Positions 8,730-20,136 are shown, numbered from the stretch's first letter. The stretch is DNA of 64,000 nt from Paracidovorax wautersii (GCF_031453675.1 NZ_JAVIZX010000001.1:2130001-2194000), one strand, 5' to 3'. The notes: generated by a model not told the origin, from the sequence alone. Translations and numbers: made by a program.

Positions 8730-9659
8730 GTGAACCATCCGCTGCAGCACACCACCGTCCTTCTCGACGAAGCGGTCGATGCCCTTTTGGGCGCGGCCGG
8801 CGATCCGCCGTCCGGCACCTTCGTCGACGGCACCTTCGGCAGAGGAGGGCACTCGCGGCGCATCCTGCTGCGGCTCGGGCCCTCAGGGCGCCTGGTGGCG
8901 TTCGACAAGGACCCCGAAGCCATTCACGAGGCAGCGCGCATCACCGATGCGCGTTTTGCCATCCGGCACGAAGGTTTCAGCCACCTGGGCGATCTGCCCG
9001 AAGGCAGCGTGGCCGGGCTGCTGATGGACCTGGGCGTCAGCTCGCCCCAGATCGACAGCCCGGAGCGCGGCTTCAGTTTCCGTTTCGACGGGCCGCTCGA
9101 CATGCGCATGGACACCACCCGCGGCCAGAGCGTGGCCGAGTGGCTGGCCGAGGCCGAGGTCGGGCAGATTGCGGAGGTGATACGTGAATACGGTGAAGAA
9201 CGGTTTGCTGGCCCCATTGCAAAGGCGATTGTTGCTTGGCGGCAGGAACGGGGCCCTCTTGCAACCACCGCCGAGCTGGCCCAACTCGTGGCTGGCGCGG
9301 TCAAAACCCGCGAGCAGGGCCAGAACCCTGCAACGCGCACATTTCAGGCTCTTCGGATTTTCATCAATGCCGAGCTTGAAGAGCTGCAACAGGCGCTAGA
9401 AGCCAGCCTGCGGGTGCTCGCGCCCGGCGGGCGGCTGGTGGTCATCAGCTTCCACTCGCTGGAAGACCGCATCGTCAAGCAGTTCATCGCCCAGCATTCC
9501 AAGGAGGTCTACGACCGCCGTGCTCCGTTCGCCGCGCCGCAGCCCATGCGCCTGAAGGCGCTGGAGCGCATCAAGCCCAGCGCACAGGAAGTGGCCGCCA
9601 ACCCCCGGGCGCGCAGCGCCGTCATGCGCGTGGCCGAACGCACGGAGGTGCCGGCATGA
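8730..9659 (+). CDS. rsmH: 16S rRNA (cytosine(1402)-N4)-methyltransferase RsmH
   Basis: A 309-residue SAM-dependent methyltransferase that modifies C1402 in the ribosomal P site. The N-terminus [14 protein letters not shown], the SAM loop [11 protein letters not shown] and the later [13 protein letters not shown] and [16 protein letters not shown] blocks are all typical. The C-terminal motif [14 protein letters not shown] is present. The GTG start at 8730 is supported by conservation from residue 2. The stop overlaps the ftsL ATG by 4 bases, so translation is probably coupled. Codon use between about 9180 and 9400 is less GC-biased than the flanks. Confidence 0.97.
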   Translation: MNHPLQHTTVLLDEAVDALLGAAGDPPSGTFVDGTFGRGGHSRRILLRLGPSGRLVAFDKDPEAIHEAARITDARFAIRHEGFSHLGDLPEGSVAGLLMDLGVSSPQIDSPERGFSFRFDGPLDMRMDTTRGQSVAEWLAEAEVGQIAEVIREYGEERFAGPIAKAIVAWRQERGPLATTAELAQLVAGAVKTREQGQNPATRTFQALRIFINAELEELQQALEASLRVLAPGGRLVVISFHSLEDRIVKQFIAQHSKEVYDRRAPFAAPQPMRLKALERIKPSAQEVAANPRARSAVMRVAERTEVPA

Positions 9660-9970
9660 CGCGCCTCAGCCTCGTGCTGCTGCTGGCCGTGATGGCCAGT
9701 GCCCTGTACCTGGTGCGCACGCAGTACGACTCGCGCCGCCTGTTCACCGAGCTCGATCGCGCCGTGGCCGAGTCGCGCCGTCTGGAAACCGAGCACCAGC
9801 GCCTGCAGGTGGAAAAGCGCGCCCAGGCCACGCCGCTGCGCGTGGAGAAGCTCGCGCGCGACCGGCTGCAGATGCACACCGCCACGCCGGCGATCACGCA
9901 GTACGTGATGGACGACGGCACGCCGGTAGCGATGCCCACCGCGCCCGTCGCCAGCGGAGTCCGCCCATGA
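9656..9970 (+). CDS. ftsL: cell division protein FtsL
   Basis: A 104-residue bitopic membrane protein of the FtsQLB complex that links the early divisome to septal peptidoglycan synthesis. One transmembrane helix occupies about residues 3-20 with almost no cytoplasmic tail. It is followed by a coiled coil with heptad leucines ([23 protein letters not shown]) and a periplasmic end. The sequence is typically poorly conserved, so the call rests on size, topology and position between rsmH and ftsI. Both junctions are ATGA overlaps. Confidence 0.92.
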   Translation: MTRLSLVLLLAVMASALYLVRTQYDSRRLFTELDRAVAESRRLETEHQRLQVEKRAQATPLRVEKLARDRLQMHTATPAITQYVMDDGTPVAMPTAPVASGVRP

Positions 9971-11715
9971 GCAGCCGCAGCGTGAACTACACGTCCAGCC
10001 CGCTGCTGGCGAGCAAAACGCCGGTCTGGCGCAGCAAGTTCATCGTGGCCATGGTGGCGCTGGGCTTCGTGGGCCTGGCTGGCCGCGCGGCTTACGTGCA
10101 GGTCTTCGGCAATGCCTTCTTCCAGCGCCAGGGCGAGGTGCGTTTCGCCCGCACGCTGGAGCTGCCGGCCAACCGGGGCCGCATCCTGGACCGCAATGGG
10201 CTGATCCTCGCCTCCAGCGTGCCGGCCGCCAGCATCTGGGCCATTCCCGAAGACGTGGAGCAGGACAAGCCCGAAGTGCGCGCCAAGCTGCAGCAGCTGG
10301 CCAAGCTGCTGGAGATGTCCCCGTCCGCGCTGCAGGCCAAGCTGGCTGACGAGGACAAGACCTTCGTCTGGATCAAGCGCCAGCTCGACTGGGAGGTGGG
10401 CCAGAAGGTGGCTGCGCTCGACATCAAGGGCATCTACCAGCGCAAGGAATACAAGCGCCAGTACCCCGAGGGGGAATCCGCCGCGCACGTGGTGGGCTTC
10501 ACCAACGTGGAAGACCAGGGCCAGGAAGGCATGGAACTCGCCTTCAACAAGGAGCTGGGCGGCAAGCCCGGCTCGCGCCGCGTGATCAAGGACCGCCTGG
10601 GTCGCGTGGTGGAAGGCATCGGTGCCGAAGTGCCGCCGGTGGACGGACAGGACATGCAGCTGTCCATCGACAGCAAGGTGCAGTTCTTTGCGTACCAGAA
10701 GCTGCGCGACCAGATCGCCCTGCACAAGGCCAAGGCCGGCAGCGTGGTGGTGCTGGATGCGCACACGGGCGAACTGCTGGCGCTGGCCAACTACCCCAGC
10801 TACGTGCCCGACAAGCGCCAGAATCTCACCGGCGAGCAGCTGCGCAACCGCGCGCTGACCGATGTGTTCGAGCCCGGATCGACGATGAAGCCGTTCACCA
10901 TCGGCCTGGCGCTGAATACGGGCCGCGTGAGGCCGGACACCATCGTCGACACGAATCCGGGCCGCGTCACCATCACGGGCTCCACCATTTCGGATACCAG
11001 CAACCATGGCGTGCTGACGGTGGAGGGCGTCATCCAGAAGTCGAGCAACGTGGGCACCACCAAGATCGCCATGCAGTTGCCGGCCAAGGAAATGTGGGAG
11101 ACCTTCTCCGCCGCCGGCTTCGGGCAGAAGCCGCAGATCCACTTTCCGGGCGTGGTGAGCGGCCGGCTGCGTCCGTACAAGACCTGGCGCCCGGTGGAGC
11201 AGGCCACCATGTCGTACGGCTACGGCCTCTCGGCCAGCCTGTTGCAGATGGCCCGCTCGTACACCGTGTTCGCCAACGACGGCAAGATCATTCCGGCGAC
11301 CATGCTCAAGAGCCACGAACCGGCCGTGGGCGTGCCCGTGTTCACCGAACGCACGGCCGGCCAGGTGCGCAAGATGCTGCAGATGGCCGCCGGACCGGGC
11401 GGCACGGGGCAGAAGGCGCAGACCGTGGGCTATTCGGTCGGCGGCAAGTCGGGCACCGCCCGCAAACAGGTGGGCAAGAGCTACGCCTCGGGCAAGTACC
11501 GTTCGTGGTTCACCGGCATGGCGCCCATCGACAAGCCGCGCATCATCGTCGCGGTGATGATCGACGAGCCCAGCAACGGCGTGTACTACGGCGGCGCCGT
11601 GGCGGGGCCGGTGTTCAGTGAGGTGGTGCAGCAGACGCTGCGCATGATGGGCGTGCAGCCCGACATGGCGATCCGGCCGCAGATCGTGGCCAACACGGTG
11701 GAGGAGTCGCTGTGA
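9967..11715 (+). CDS. ftsI: septal peptidoglycan transpeptidase FtsI (PBP3)
   Basis: A 582-residue class B penicillin-binding protein that crosslinks septal peptidoglycan with FtsW. A short cytoplasmic tail leads into one membrane helix (about residues 23-42). The non-catalytic pedestal (ELPANRGRILDRNG) follows, then the transpeptidase domain. Its active-site motifs are all present: S305-T-M-K308 (SxxK), SSN (SxN) and KSG in GGKSGTARK. Length and motif order match the family. It starts inside the ftsL stop and its own stop overlaps the murE GTG. Confidence 0.97.
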   Translation: MSSRSVNYTSSPLLASKTPVWRSKFIVAMVALGFVGLAGRAAYVQVFGNAFFQRQGEVRFARTLELPANRGRILDRNGLILASSVPAASIWAIPEDVEQDKPEVRAKLQQLAKLLEMSPSALQAKLADEDKTFVWIKRQLDWEVGQKVAALDIKGIYQRKEYKRQYPEGESAAHVVGFTNVEDQGQEGMELAFNKELGGKPGSRRVIKDRLGRVVEGIGAEVPPVDGQDMQLSIDSKVQFFAYQKLRDQIALHKAKAGSVVVLDAHTGELLALANYPSYVPDKRQNLTGEQLRNRALTDVFEPGSTMKPFTIGLALNTGRVRPDTIVDTNPGRVTITGSTISDTSNHGVLTVEGVIQKSSNVGTTKIAMQLPAKEMWETFSAAGFGQKPQIHFPGVVSGRLRPYKTWRPVEQATMSYGYGLSASLLQMARSYTVFANDGKIIPATMLKSHEPAVGVPVFTERTAGQVRKMLQMAAGPGGTGQKAQTVGYSVGGKSGTARKQVGKSYASGKYRSWFTGMAPIDKPRIIVAVMIDEPSNGVYYGGAVAGPVFSEVVQQTLRMMGVQPDMAIRPQIVANTVEESL

Positions 11716-13232
11716 GCACGCCCTTGCTGACCTCGGTACAGGAAGCCACGCAGTGGCTGCGCGAGCGCGTCACCGGCACGCTGCAGACCGACAGCCGCAA
11801 GGTCCAGCCCGGCGACGGCTTCATCGCCTGGCCCGGTGCTGCCACCGATGGCCGTGCCCATGTGGGCGATGCGCTGGCGCGCGGCGCCACCGCCTGCCTG
11901 GTGGAGCACGAGGGCCTGGAAGCCTTCGCCTTCGCCATCCCGCAGATCGCGGCCCTGCGCGGCCTGAAGGCCGCCACCGGGCTGCTGGCCGCGGAGTGGT
12001 TCGGCCATCCCACCCAGCGCCTGGACGTGCTGGCCGTGACCGGCACCAATGGCAAAACCAGCACGGCGTGGTGGCTGGCGGGTGCGATCAACGCGCTATC
12101 AGAAAGAGAGCTGGCTGCGCAGGGTGGATGCGCGTTCGTGGGTACTTTGGGTGTGGGCGTACCACCGGCGCTCGAATCCACCGGCCTGACCACGCCCGAC
12201 CCGGTGCTGCTCCAGCGCGCCTTCGCGCGGTTCGCCGAGGTCGGCCACGCCGCCTGCGCCATCGAGGCCTCGTCCATCGGCCTGGCCGAGCACCGCATGG
12301 CCGGCACGCGGGTGCGCGTCGCGCTGTTCACCAATTTCACCCAGGACCACCTGGACTACCACCCGACCATGGCGGCTTACTGGCAGGCCAAGAGCATGCT
12401 GTTCGACGCGCCCGGCCTGCAGGCGGCCGTGGTCAACATCGACGACCCGCGCGGCGCCGAGCTGCACGAGCAGCTGTCCGCCCGCCCGCTCGACGTGTGG
12501 AGCATTTCCATCCAGGGCCCGGCCCGGCTGCAGGCCCGCGACATCGCCCACGGCGATACCGGCGTGAGCTTCACCGTGGCCGAGGGCGCGCAGACGCATG
12601 TGCTGCAAACGGGCCTGATCGGCCTGTACAACGTGTCCAACGTGCTGGGCGTGCTGGCGGCCCTGCGCAGCCTGGGCGTGCCCCTGGAGCACGCCCTGTA
12701 TGCCTGCGCGCAGCTCACCCCGGTGCCAGGCCGCATGGAGCAGTTCAGCGTGCGCGGCCTGCCGCTGGTGGCCGTGGACTATGCCCACACGCCCGATGCG
12801 CTGGACCAGGCGCTGCAGGCTCTGCGGCCGGTGGCCGATGCCCGCGGTGGCCGGCTCTGGTGCGTGTTCGGCTGCGGCGGCAACCGCGATGCGGCCAAGC
12901 GCCCGCTGATGGGCGCGGTGGCGCAGCGTCGCGCCGACCAGGTCATCGTGACCAGCGACAACCCGCGCGGCGAGCCGCCCGAAGCCATCATCCACCACAT
13001 CCTGCAAGGCACGATCGCCGGCACGTCGGTGCATGCCGAGCCCGACCGCGCTGCCGCCATCGCGCAGGCGCTCATGCAGGCCGACGCGCGCGACGTGGTG
13101 CTGCTGGCCGGCAAGGGCCACGAGGACTACCAGGAAACGGCCGGCGAACGCCGCCCCTTCTCCGACATGGCGCAGGCCCGGGCCGCCCTGGCGCAGCGCG
13201 TACGCCTTCCGTCTGCCGGAGGTGCCGCATGA
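11712..13232 (+). CDS. murE: UDP-MurNAc-tripeptide synthetase MurE (meso-diaminopimelate adding)
   Basis: A cytoplasmic Mur ligase that adds meso-diaminopimelate to UDP-MurNAc-L-Ala-D-Glu using ATP. The 506 residues show the ATP loop TGTNGKTST and the carbamylated-lysine region. The DNPR motif (in [13 protein letters not shown]) recognises diaminopimelate, and GKGHEDYQ is near the C-terminus. The GTG start overlaps the ftsI stop by 4 bases. One oddity is about 7-10 extra residues ([10 protein letters not shown]) between the first helix after the P-loop and the CAFVGTLG strand. The DNA there resembles the dispersed repeat described at 12094. Confidence 0.96.
   Translation: MSTPLLTSVQEATQWLRERVTGTLQTDSRKVQPGDGFIAWPGAATDGRAHVGDALARGATACLVEHEGLEAFAFAIPQIAALRGLKAATGLLAAEWFGHPTQRLDVLAVTGTNGKTSTAWWLAGAINALSERELAAQGGCAFVGTLGVGVPPALESTGLTTPDPVLLQRAFARFAEVGHAACAIEASSIGLAEHRMAGTRVRVALFTNFTQDHLDYHPTMAAYWQAKSMLFDAPGLQAAVVNIDDPRGAELHEQLSARPLDVWSISIQGPARLQARDIAHGDTGVSFTVAEGAQTHVLQTGLIGLYNVSNVLGVLAALRSLGVPLEHALYACAQLTPVPGRMEQFSVRGLPLVAVDYAHTPDALDQALQALRPVADARGGRLWCVFGCGGNRDAAKRPLMGAVAQRRADQVIVTSDNPRGEPPEAIIHHILQGTIAGTSVHAEPDRAAAIAQALMQADARDVVLLAGKGHEDYQETAGERRPFSDMAQARAALAQRVRLPSAGGAA
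12094..12150 (+). repeat. repeat-family copy inside murE
   Basis: The stretch begins CGCTATCAGAAAGAGAGCTG and continues GCTGCGC, TGGATGCGCG and a TTTGGG segment in the order and spacing of the intergenic repeats. It keeps the murE frame open and encodes the extra residues not expected in MurE. The match is partial. Confidence 0.5.
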
Positions 13233-14659
13233 ACGCGCCGATGCTGACGTTGCAGCAGGCCTTCGCCCTGATCGCTGCCCGCATCCCGGCCGCACGCCTG
13301 GTGGGCGACGGTGCCACGCCGCTGCTGCGCGTGCACAGCGACACGCGCAGCCTGCAGCCCGGCGACCTGTTCGTGGCCCTCAAGGGCGAACGCTTCGATG
13401 CCAACGCCTTCCTGCCCGATGCCCGCGCCGCCGGTGCCGCCGCTGCCGTGGCCCATGGCGGCTTGGCCGCCGCAGGCCTGCCCGGCATCGAGGTGCCCGA
13501 CACCCTGGCCGCCCTCGGCGCCCTGGCGGCCGGCTGGCGTGCCGCCCGGCACCTGCCGCTGATCGGCGTGACGGGCAGCAACGGCAAGACCACCGTGACG
13601 CAGATGACCGCGTCCGTGCTGCGTGCCTGGAAAGGCGATGCGGCCTTTGCCACGCAGGGCAATCTCAACAACGACATCGGCGTGCCGCTGATGCTGCTGC
13701 GCCTGCGCAATGCGCACGCTGCAGCGGTGATCGAAATGGGCATGAACCATCCGGGCGAGATCGCCTACCTGGCGGACATCGCCCGCCCGACCGTCGCCCT
13801 GGTCAACAACGCCCAGCGCGAGCACCTGGAGTTCATGCAGACCGTCGAAGCCGTGGCGCGCGAGAACGGCTCGGTGTTCGCCGCCCTGCCGCAGGACGGC
13901 GTCGCGGTGTTCCCGGCCGAGGATGTCTACGGCCCGGTCTGGCAATCGCTGGCCGGTGGGCGCCGCTGCGTCACTTTCGGCGGCGCCACGGGCGACGTGC
14001 GCTGCCTCGCGGCGCAGTGGAGCGCCGGTGCCTGGCAGGTGAGGATCGACACGCCCGACGGCGCATTCGGCACCACACTGCAGATCGCCGGGCGCCACAA
14101 CGTGACCAATGCGCTGGCCGTGACGGCGAGCGCCTGGGCTGCGGGCGTGCCGCTCGCTGCCATCGCGCAGGGGCTCGCGGCCTTCGTGCCCGTGAAGGGG
14201 CGCTCGCGCGCCTTCGGCATCGCCCACGGCGGGCGGCACATCACCGTGGTGGACGACACCTACAACGCCAACCCCGACTCCATGCAGGCCGCCATCGACG
14301 TGCTGGCCGAACTGCCCGGCCCGCAGCTGCTGGTGATGGGCGACATGGGCGAGGTGGGCGACCAGGGCCCGCAGTTCCACGCGGAGGCGGGCGTCCATGC
14401 GCGCGCCGCCGGCATCGCGCAGCTGTTCGCCCTGGGCGCGCAGAGTGCACACGCCGCGCAGGCCTATGGGCCGGACGCGCGGTATTTCGAAGACATGGCA
14501 TCGCTGCAGGCAGCGGTGCAGCAGGCGCTGCCCGCGGTGGGCAGCGTGCTGGTGAAGGGATCTCGGTTCATGAAGATGGAACAGGTGGTGCAGGCGCTCG
14601 AGGCCGGCACGCAGCAGGCGCAACCCCACACCACGCAGGGAGGCACCGCATGCTGCTGA
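13229..14659 (+). CDS. murF: UDP-MurNAc-pentapeptide synthetase MurF
   Basis: Adds D-Ala-D-Ala to UDP-MurNAc-tripeptide, completing the cytoplasmic pentapeptide precursor. The 476-residue product has the substrate domain ([23 protein letters not shown]), then the P-loop [11 protein letters not shown] at about residues 112-122. [10 protein letters not shown], the helix [10 protein letters not shown] and [10 protein letters not shown] are typical of MurF. The ATG overlaps the murE stop. The stop lies 10 bases inside mraY, the only overlap in the cluster longer than the usual 4 bases. Confidence 0.96.
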   Translation: MNAPMLTLQQAFALIAARIPAARLVGDGATPLLRVHSDTRSLQPGDLFVALKGERFDANAFLPDARAAGAAAAVAHGGLAAAGLPGIEVPDTLAALGALAAGWRAARHLPLIGVTGSNGKTTVTQMTASVLRAWKGDAAFATQGNLNNDIGVPLMLLRLRNAHAAAVIEMGMNHPGEIAYLADIARPTVALVNNAQREHLEFMQTVEAVARENGSVFAALPQDGVAVFPAEDVYGPVWQSLAGGRRCVTFGGATGDVRCLAAQWSAGAWQVRIDTPDGAFGTTLQIAGRHNVTNALAVTASAWAAGVPLAAIAQGLAAFVPVKGRSRAFGIAHGGRHITVVDDTYNANPDSMQAAIDVLAELPGPQLLVMGDMGEVGDQGPQFHAEAGVHARAAGIAQLFALGAQSAHAAQAYGPDARYFEDMASLQAAVQQALPAVGSVLVKGSRFMKMEQVVQALEAGTQQAQPHTTQGGTACC

Positions 14660-15828
14660 TCCTGTCGCAATGGCTGCAGAGCCTGTCGCCGGAGTTCAGT
14701 TTCCTGCGCGTCTTCCAGTACCTCACCTTCCGCGCCGTGATGGCGGCCCTGACGGCGCTGCTCATCGGCCTGGTGGCCGGCCCCAAGGTCATTCGCATGC
14801 TGACGGCGCTCAAGATCGGCCAGCCGATCCGCGGCTACGCCATGCAGTCGCACCTGTCCAAGAGCGGCACGCCCACCATGGGCGGCGTGCTCATCCTGGG
14901 TGCGATCACCCTGTCCACGCTGCTGTGGTTCGACCTCTCCAACCGCTTCGTGTGGATCGTGTTGGCCGTCACCCTGGGCTTCGGCGCCATCGGCTGGGTC
15001 GACGACTGGCGCAAGGTGGTCAACAAGGACCCGGAAGGCATGCGCTCGCGCGAGAAGTACTTCTGGCAGTCGCTGATCGGACTGCTGGCCGCGCTGTACC
15101 TGGTGTTCAGCATCTCCGAGAACTCCAACGCCCGCGTGTTCGAGCTGTTCATCAACTGGGTGTCGTCCGGGTTCTCGCTGGACCTGCCCCCGAAGGCCGG
15201 CCTGCTGGTGCCGTTCTTCAAGGAAGTGAGCTACCCGCTGGGCGTGCTCGGCTTCGTCATCCTCACCTACCTGGTGATCGTGGGCTCCAGCAACGCCGTG
15301 AACCTGACCGACGGCCTGGACGGCCTGGCCATCATGCCGGTGGTGATGGTGGGCGCCACGCTGGGCCTGTTCGCCTATGTGGCGGGCAGCTCGGTGTTCT
15401 CCAAGTACCTGCTGTTTCCGTACATCGCCGGCGCCGGCGAGCTGCTGATCTTCTGCTCGGCCATGGCTGGCGCCGGCCTGGCCTTCCTGTGGTTCAACAC
15501 GCATCCCGCCCAGGTCTTCATGGGCGACGTGGGCGCGCTGGCGCTGGGCGCCGCGCTGGGCACCATCGCCGTCATCGTGCGCCAGGAGATCGTGCTGGCC
15601 GTGATGGGCGGCATCTTCGTGGTCGAGGCTCTGTCCGTGATGCTGCAGGTCACCTGGTTCAAGTACACCAAGCGCCGTTACGGCGAGGGCCGGCGCCTGT
15701 TCAAGATGGCGCCGCTGCACCACCACTTCGAAAAGAGCGGCTGGAAGGAAACGCAGGTCGTCGTGCGCTTCTGGATCATCACCATGCTGCTGTGCCTGCT
15801 CACCCTCACCACGCTGAAGCTGCGATGA
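14650..15828 (+). CDS. mraY: phospho-MurNAc-pentapeptide transferase MraY
   Basis: A polytopic inner-membrane enzyme that transfers phospho-MurNAc-pentapeptide to undecaprenyl phosphate, giving lipid I. The 392 residues contain about ten transmembrane helices. The cytoplasmic signatures are all seen: [10 protein letters not shown], the aspartates of [19 protein letters not shown], and [10 protein letters not shown] with the later PLHHHFE. The ATG at 14650 begins within murF. The stop overlaps the ATG of murD (ATGA). Confidence 0.97.
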   Translation: MLLILSQWLQSLSPEFSFLRVFQYLTFRAVMAALTALLIGLVAGPKVIRMLTALKIGQPIRGYAMQSHLSKSGTPTMGGVLILGAITLSTLLWFDLSNRFVWIVLAVTLGFGAIGWVDDWRKVVNKDPEGMRSREKYFWQSLIGLLAALYLVFSISENSNARVFELFINWVSSGFSLDLPPKAGLLVPFFKEVSYPLGVLGFVILTYLVIVGSSNAVNLTDGLDGLAIMPVVMVGATLGLFAYVAGSSVFSKYLLFPYIAGAGELLIFCSAMAGAGLAFLWFNTHPAQVFMGDVGALALGAALGTIAVIVRQEIVLAVMGGIFVVEALSVMLQVTWFKYTKRRYGEGRRLFKMAPLHHHFEKSGWKETQVVVRFWIITMLLCLLTLTTLKLR

Positions 15829-17789
15829 GCTCGACGCCCCGCGACCCCCTCCACCCGGACGACGATGTCGTCGCTGCGGGCGCCGCCGCGCCCCTGCCAG
15901 AGGCTGGGCGCGGCGGGCTGCCAGTGGAGTCCGCATCGCCCGCGGCCGCGGTGGGGACGGACGCCGTGCCTGCCGACCGGAGTGCCGAGGACGGTGACAC
16001 GGGCGCGGTCGCCGATGCCGCCGCGCCCACCGCAGGCCCCGCTGGTGCCGCCACCGCCGCTTCTGCCGACGCCGCGCTCTACACCGCCCCCGCTGTCTCG
16101 GCCGCCCAGTCGGCGGCCGAGTTCGTGGCGAAGATCTTTGCCGACGTGGGCGCGTCCGAGGCCCCCGAGTCCGCGGCCTCCGAAGCCCCTGCCGTTGCCG
16201 AAGCCGCAACGGATGGCGCGGAACCTGCACCCCTCGATCCTGTCGCGCCAGGCTGGCCGGCCGAGGGTGCCACCGCGCTGCGGGGCCGCAGCGTGCTGAT
16301 CCTGGGGCTGGGCGCTTCGGGGCTGGCGATGGCGCGCTGGTGCGTACGCTGCGGCGCGCAGGTCACCGTGGCCGATACGCGCGCGCAGCCGCCGCAGCTC
16401 GCGGCCCTGCAGGCCGAGCTGCCCCAGGTGCGCTTCGTGGCTGGCGCCTTCGATGCGGCGCTGGTGGAAGGCCAGGCCTTGCACGCGGTGTACCGTTCGC
16501 CCGGGTTGAGTCCGGCGGCGGTTGCTCCTGTATTCGTAGCTGCTCGTGCAGTGGGAATCAGCGTTGGAGGCGAATTGGGCTTGTATGCCAACGCCCTGGT
16601 TGAACTGCGCGCGGCGCACGGCTATGCGCCGGCCGTGCTGGCGGTCACCGGCACCAATGGCAAGACCACCGTCACCTCGCTCACCGGCCTGCTGGTCGAG
16701 TGCGCAGGCCGGTCCGTCGCGGTGGCCGGCAACATCGGCCCCACGCTGCTGGACACGTTGTCGCAGCACATCGACGCCGGCACGCTGCCGCAGGTGTGGG
16801 TGCTGGAGCTGTCGAGCTTCCAGCTCGACGACGCCAGCGCCTTCGAACCCACGGCCGCCACGGTGCTCAACATCACGCAAGACCATCTGGACTGGCACGG
16901 CGACCTCAAGGCGTACGCCCAGGCGAAGGCGCGCATCTTCGGCGCCACCGGTCTGATGGTGCTCAACCGCGACGACACCGAGGTCATGGCCATGCTGCCA
17001 CCTCCGGTGCGCGTGAAGCTGCAAAAGCCCCAGGTGCGCACGCACGTCACCTTCGGCGCCGACATGCCCCAGCGGCCCGGCGACTTCGGCATCGAGGTCG
17101 TCAGCGGCATGGCCTGGCTGGTGCGCGCGCAGGAGGCGGACGAGACCGCCAAGCGCGCGCGCTCGCAAGTGCAGGACGCCTTGCACATCCAGCGCCTGAT
17201 GCCCGCCGACGCCCTGCGCATCCGCGGCCGCCACAACGCCGTCAACGCGCTGGCAGCCCTGGCCCTGGCCCAGGCCGCCGGCTGCGCGCTGGCTCCCATG
17301 CTCTACGGCCTGCGCGAATACCGTGGCGAGCCGCACCGCGTCGAGCCCATCGGCATGGTGAACGACATCGAATACTTCGACGACAGCAAGGGCACGAACG
17401 TGGGCGCCACCGTGGCGGCGCTCACCGGCCTGGGCGCCGACCGCCGCCTCGTCGTCATCCTGGGCGGCGACGGCAAGGGCCAGGACTTCTCGCCGCTGGC
17501 GGCACCGGTCGCACGCTACGCCCGGGCGGTGGTGCTGATCGGGCGCGACGGCCCGCAGATCCGCGCGGCCCTGCAGGGCAGCGGCGTGCCGATGGTCGAC
17601 GCGGCGTCGATGGAAGAGGCCGTCCAGGCCGCTACCCAGCGCGTGCAGCCCGGCGATGCCGTGCTGATGTCTCCGGCCTGTGCCAGCTTCGACATGTTCA
17701 CCGGCTACGAGCACCGCGCACGCGTGTTCCACGAGGCGGTGCAGACGCTGGCGCACGATGCCGGGCAAGAACTGGAGGGCGGGCTGTGA
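15825..17789 (+). CDS. murD: UDP-MurNAc-L-Ala-D-Glu ligase MurD with long N-terminal extension
   Basis: Adds D-glutamate to UDP-MurNAc-L-Ala. The catalytic part begins near residue 152 ([20 protein letters not shown]) and is complete. It has the ATP loop [38 protein letters not shown] and [13 protein letters not shown], then [16 protein letters not shown]. In front lies an Ala/Pro/Glu-rich segment of about 151 residues with no resemblance to a Mur ligase, making 654 residues against the usual 430-500. The ATG is chosen because it overlaps the mraY stop in the same ATGA manner as the other junctions. Starts nearer the core, such as GTG codons after 16100, would leave a long gap in an otherwise gapless operon. 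Confidence 0.93.
   Translation: MSSTPRDPLHPDDDVVAAGAAAPLPEAGRGGLPVESASPAAAVGTDAVPADRSAEDGDTGAVADAAAPTAGPAGAATAASADAALYTAPAVSAAQSAAEFVAKIFADVGASEAPESAASEAPAVAEAATDGAEPAPLDPVAPGWPAEGATALRGRSVLILGLGASGLAMARWCVRCGAQVTVADTRAQPPQLAALQAELPQVRFVAGAFDAALVEGQALHAVYRSPGLSPAAVAPVFVAARAVGISVGGELGLYANALVELRAAHGYAPAVLAVTGTNGKTTVTSLTGLLVECAGRSVAVAGNIGPTLLDTLSQHIDAGTLPQVWVLELSSFQLDDASAFEPTAATVLNITQDHLDWHGDLKAYAQAKARIFGATGLMVLNRDDTEVMAMLPPPVRVKLQKPQVRTHVTFGADMPQRPGDFGIEVVSGMAWLVRAQEADETAKRARSQVQDALHIQRLMPADALRIRGRHNAVNALAALALAQAAGCALAPMLYGLREYRGEPHRVEPIGMVNDIEYFDDSKGTNVGATVAALTGLGADRRLVVILGGDGKGQDFSPLAAPVARYARAVVLIGRDGPQIRAALQGSGVPMVDAASMEEAVQAATQRVQPGDAVLMSPACASFDMFTGYEHRARVFHEAVQTLAHDAGQELEGGL
16522..16585 (+). 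repeat. possible repeat-family copy inside murD
   Basis: TATTCGTAGCTGCTCGTGCA followed by ATCAGCGTTGGAGGCGAATT and GGGCTTGTA follows the order of the dispersed repeat. However, the encoded residues ([18 protein letters not shown]) are what MurD normally has here. It may be convergence rather than insertion. Confidence 0.3.
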
Positions 17790-19069
17790 GCGCCTCGAAC
17801 GCCACCTCGTCGTCGCCCAACCTGCTGCAGCGCGCGCTGGGCTGGATGGGCGGCAAGCCGGCCGCGCCGGCCGACGTGCTGCCCGTGCGTGTGGGCGGCA
17901 TCGAATACCGCAAGACCACCAGCACGCCGGCGAGCGTGCTGGGTTTCGACCAGGCCCTGCTGTGGGTGGTCGTGGCGCTGCTCGCCTGGGGGCTGGTGAT
18001 GGTCTATTCGGCCTCCATCGCCATGCCGGACAACCCGCGCTTCGGCAAGATCGCGCCCACGCATTTCCTGGTGCGCCACTGCATCGCGCTGGTCATCGGC
18101 TTCGTGGCGGCGCTGCTGGCGTTCCAGGTCTCCATGGCCACCTGGGAGCGGGTGGCGCCGTGGCTGTTCGTGGTGTCCATCGTCCTGCTGGTGGCCGTGC
18201 TGGTTCCGCACGTGGGCACGGTCGTGAACGGTGCGCGCCGCTGGCTGTCGCTGGGCATCATGAACTTCCAGCCGTCCGAGCTGGCCAAGTTCGCGGTGCT
18301 GATCTATGCGTCCGACTACATGGTGCGCAAGATGGAGGTGAAGGAGCGCTTCTTCCGCGCCGTGCTGCCCATGGCCGTGGCCGTGGCGGTCGTCGGCGCC
18401 CTGCTGCTGGCCGAGCCCGACATGGGCGCCTTCATGGTGATCGCGGTGATCGCCATGGGCATCCTGTTCCTGGGCGGGGTGAATGCCCGCATGTTCTTCC
18501 TGATCGCGCTGATCCTGGTGGGCGCCTTTGCCATGATGGTGATGGCCAGCCCCTGGCGGCGCGAGCGCATCTTCGCCTACCTCGACCCGTTCAGCGAGGC
18601 GCACGCGCTGGGCAAGGGCTACCAGCTCTCGCATTCGCTGATCGCCATCGGCCGCGGCGAGATCTTCGGCGTGGGCCTGGGCGGCAGCGTCGAGAAGCTG
18701 CACTGGCTGCCCGAGGCGCACACCGACTTCCTGCTGGCCGTCATCGGCGAGGAGTTCGGCCTGGTGGGCGTGCTGGTGCTCATCGTCCTGTTCCTGTGGA
18801 TGACGCGCCGCATCATGCACATCGGCCGCCAGGCCATCGCGCTGGACCGCGTCTTCGCCGGCCTGGTGGCCCAGGGCGTCGCAATCTGGATGGGATTCCA
18901 GGCCTTCATCAACATGGGCGTGAACCTGGGTGCGCTGCCCACCAAGGGGCTCACGCTGCCCCTGATGAGCTTCGGCGGCTCGGCCATCCTGATGAACCTG
19001 GTGGCCATCGCGGTGGTGTTCCGGGTGGATTACGAGAACAAGCTTCTCATGCGAGGGGGCCGCGTATGA
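17786..19069 (+). CDS. ftsW: septal peptidoglycan polymerase FtsW
   Basis: A SEDS-family lipid II polymerase that works with FtsI at the septum. The 427 residues have a cytoplasmic N-terminal tail of about 50, then about ten transmembrane helices. Family motifs include the large periplasmic loop with [22 protein letters not shown] and the later [38 protein letters not shown] and the final [18 protein letters not shown] are also present. The GTG overlaps the murD stop by 4 bases, and the stop overlaps the murG ATG. Confidence 0.96.
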   Translation: MSASNATSSSPNLLQRALGWMGGKPAAPADVLPVRVGGIEYRKTTSTPASVLGFDQALLWVVVALLAWGLVMVYSASIAMPDNPRFGKIAPTHFLVRHCIALVIGFVAALLAFQVSMATWERVAPWLFVVSIVLLVAVLVPHVGTVVNGARRWLSLGIMNFQPSELAKFAVLIYASDYMVRKMEVKERFFRAVLPMAVAVAVVGALLLAEPDMGAFMVIAVIAMGILFLGGVNARMFFLIALILVGAFAMMVMASPWRRERIFAYLDPFSEAHALGKGYQLSHSLIAIGRGEIFGVGLGGSVEKLHWLPEAHTDFLLAVIGEEFGLVGVLVLIVLFLWMTRRIMHIGRQAIALDRVFAGLVAQGVAIWMGFQAFINMGVNLGALPTKGLTLPLMSFGGSAILMNLVAIAVVFRVDYENKLLMRGGRV

Positions 19070-20136
19070 CGGACCGGCAGAAGACCGCGCTCGTGATGGC
19101 CGGCGGCACCGGCGGCCACATCTTCCCTGGCCTGGCCGTGGCCGAGGAGCTGCGCGCGCGCGGCTGGCGCGTGCACTGGCTGGGCACACCCGGCAGCATG
19201 GAGTCGCGCATCGTGCCGCCGCAGGGCTTCGCGTTCGAGCCCATCGACTTTTCGGGCGTGCGCGGCAAGGGCCTGGTCACGCTGGCCTTGCTGCCGCTGC
19301 GCCTGCTGCGCGCGTTCTGGCAGTCCGTCGGCGTGGTCCGGCGGGTGAAGCCGGACGTGGTGATCGGCCTGGGCGGCTACGTCACCTTCCCGGGCGGCAT
19401 GATGGCCGTGCTGCTGGGCAAGCCGCTGGTGCTGCACGAGCAGAACTCGGTGGCCGGCCTGGTGAACAAGGTGCTGGCCGGCGTGGCCGACCGCATCTTC
19501 ACGGCCTTCCCCAACGTGTTGAAGAAGGGCGTGTGGGTGGGCAATCCGCTGCGCGCCGCCTTCACGCGCCAGGCCGGCCCGCAGGAGCGCTTCGCCGGCC
19601 GCAGCGGCCCGCTGCGCCTGCTCGTCGTGGGCGGCAGCCTGGGCGCCAAGGCGCTCAACGACATCGTGCCCCAGGCCGTGGCGCTGCTGCCCGCCGACCA
19701 GCGCCCCGTGGTCAAGCACCAGAGCGGCGCGGCGCAGATCGATGCGCTGCGCGCCAACTACGAGGCCGCGGGCGTGCAGGCCACGCTGACGCCCTTCATC
19801 GACGACACCGCCACGGCCTTCGCTGAGGCCGACCTGATCGTCTGCCGCGCGGGCGCGAGCACGGTGACCGAGATCGCCGCCGTCGGTGCGGCGGCCGTCT
19901 TCGTGCCGTTCCCCTTCGCCGTGGACGATCACCAGACCACCAATGCGCAGTTCCTCGTCAACCAGGGCGGCGGATGGCTCGTGCAACAGCGCGACCTGAC
20001 GCCCCAGTGGCTGGCCGAGATGCTGCAGAAAACAGAGCGCACCACGCTGATGGAGCGGGCGCTGGAAGCCAAATCAATGCAAAAGACCCAAGCCACCCGC
20101 GAGGTGGTGACCGCCTGTGAGGAGCTCACGGCATGA
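19066..20136 (+). CDS. murG: lipid II synthase MurG
   Basis: A peripheral inner-membrane GT28 glycosyltransferase that adds GlcNAc to lipid I, giving lipid II. The 356 residues start with the glycine-rich loop [12 protein letters not shown] (residues 11-22). [11 protein letters not shown] and [13 protein letters not shown] follow. The donor-binding half has [18 protein letters not shown] and [11 protein letters not shown], then [14 protein letters not shown]. Length and motifs are standard. Both junctions are ATGA overlaps. Confidence 0.97.
   Translation: MTDRQKTALVMAGGTGGHIFPGLAVAEELRARGWRVHWLGTPGSMESRIVPPQGFAFEPIDFSGVRGKGLVTLALLPLRLLRAFWQSVGVVRRVKPDVVIGLGGYVTFPGGMMAVLLGKPLVLHEQNSVAGLVNKVLAGVADRIFTAFPNVLKKGVWVGNPLRAAFTRQAGPQERFAGRSGPLRLLVVGGSLGAKALNDIVPQAVALLPADQRPVVKHQSGAAQIDALRANYEAAGVQATLTPFIDDTATAFAEADLIVCRAGASTVTEIAAVGAAAVFVPFPFAVDDHQTTNAQFLVNQGGGWLVQQRDLTPQWLAEMLQKTERTTLMERALEAKSMQKTQATREVVTACEELTA

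Noticed and set aside
13033-14649. Open frame running through murE and murF into mraY as one long protein
   Set aside because: Only the part from 14650 matches MraY. The upstream part is an out-of-frame reading of the mur ligases.
20021-20093. Possible copy of the dispersed repeat at the end of murG
   Set aside because: Some resemblance (CAGAAAACAGAGC, GCGCTGGAAGCCAAATCAAT), but the encoded residues are ordinary MurG C-terminus and the hairpin is not kept.
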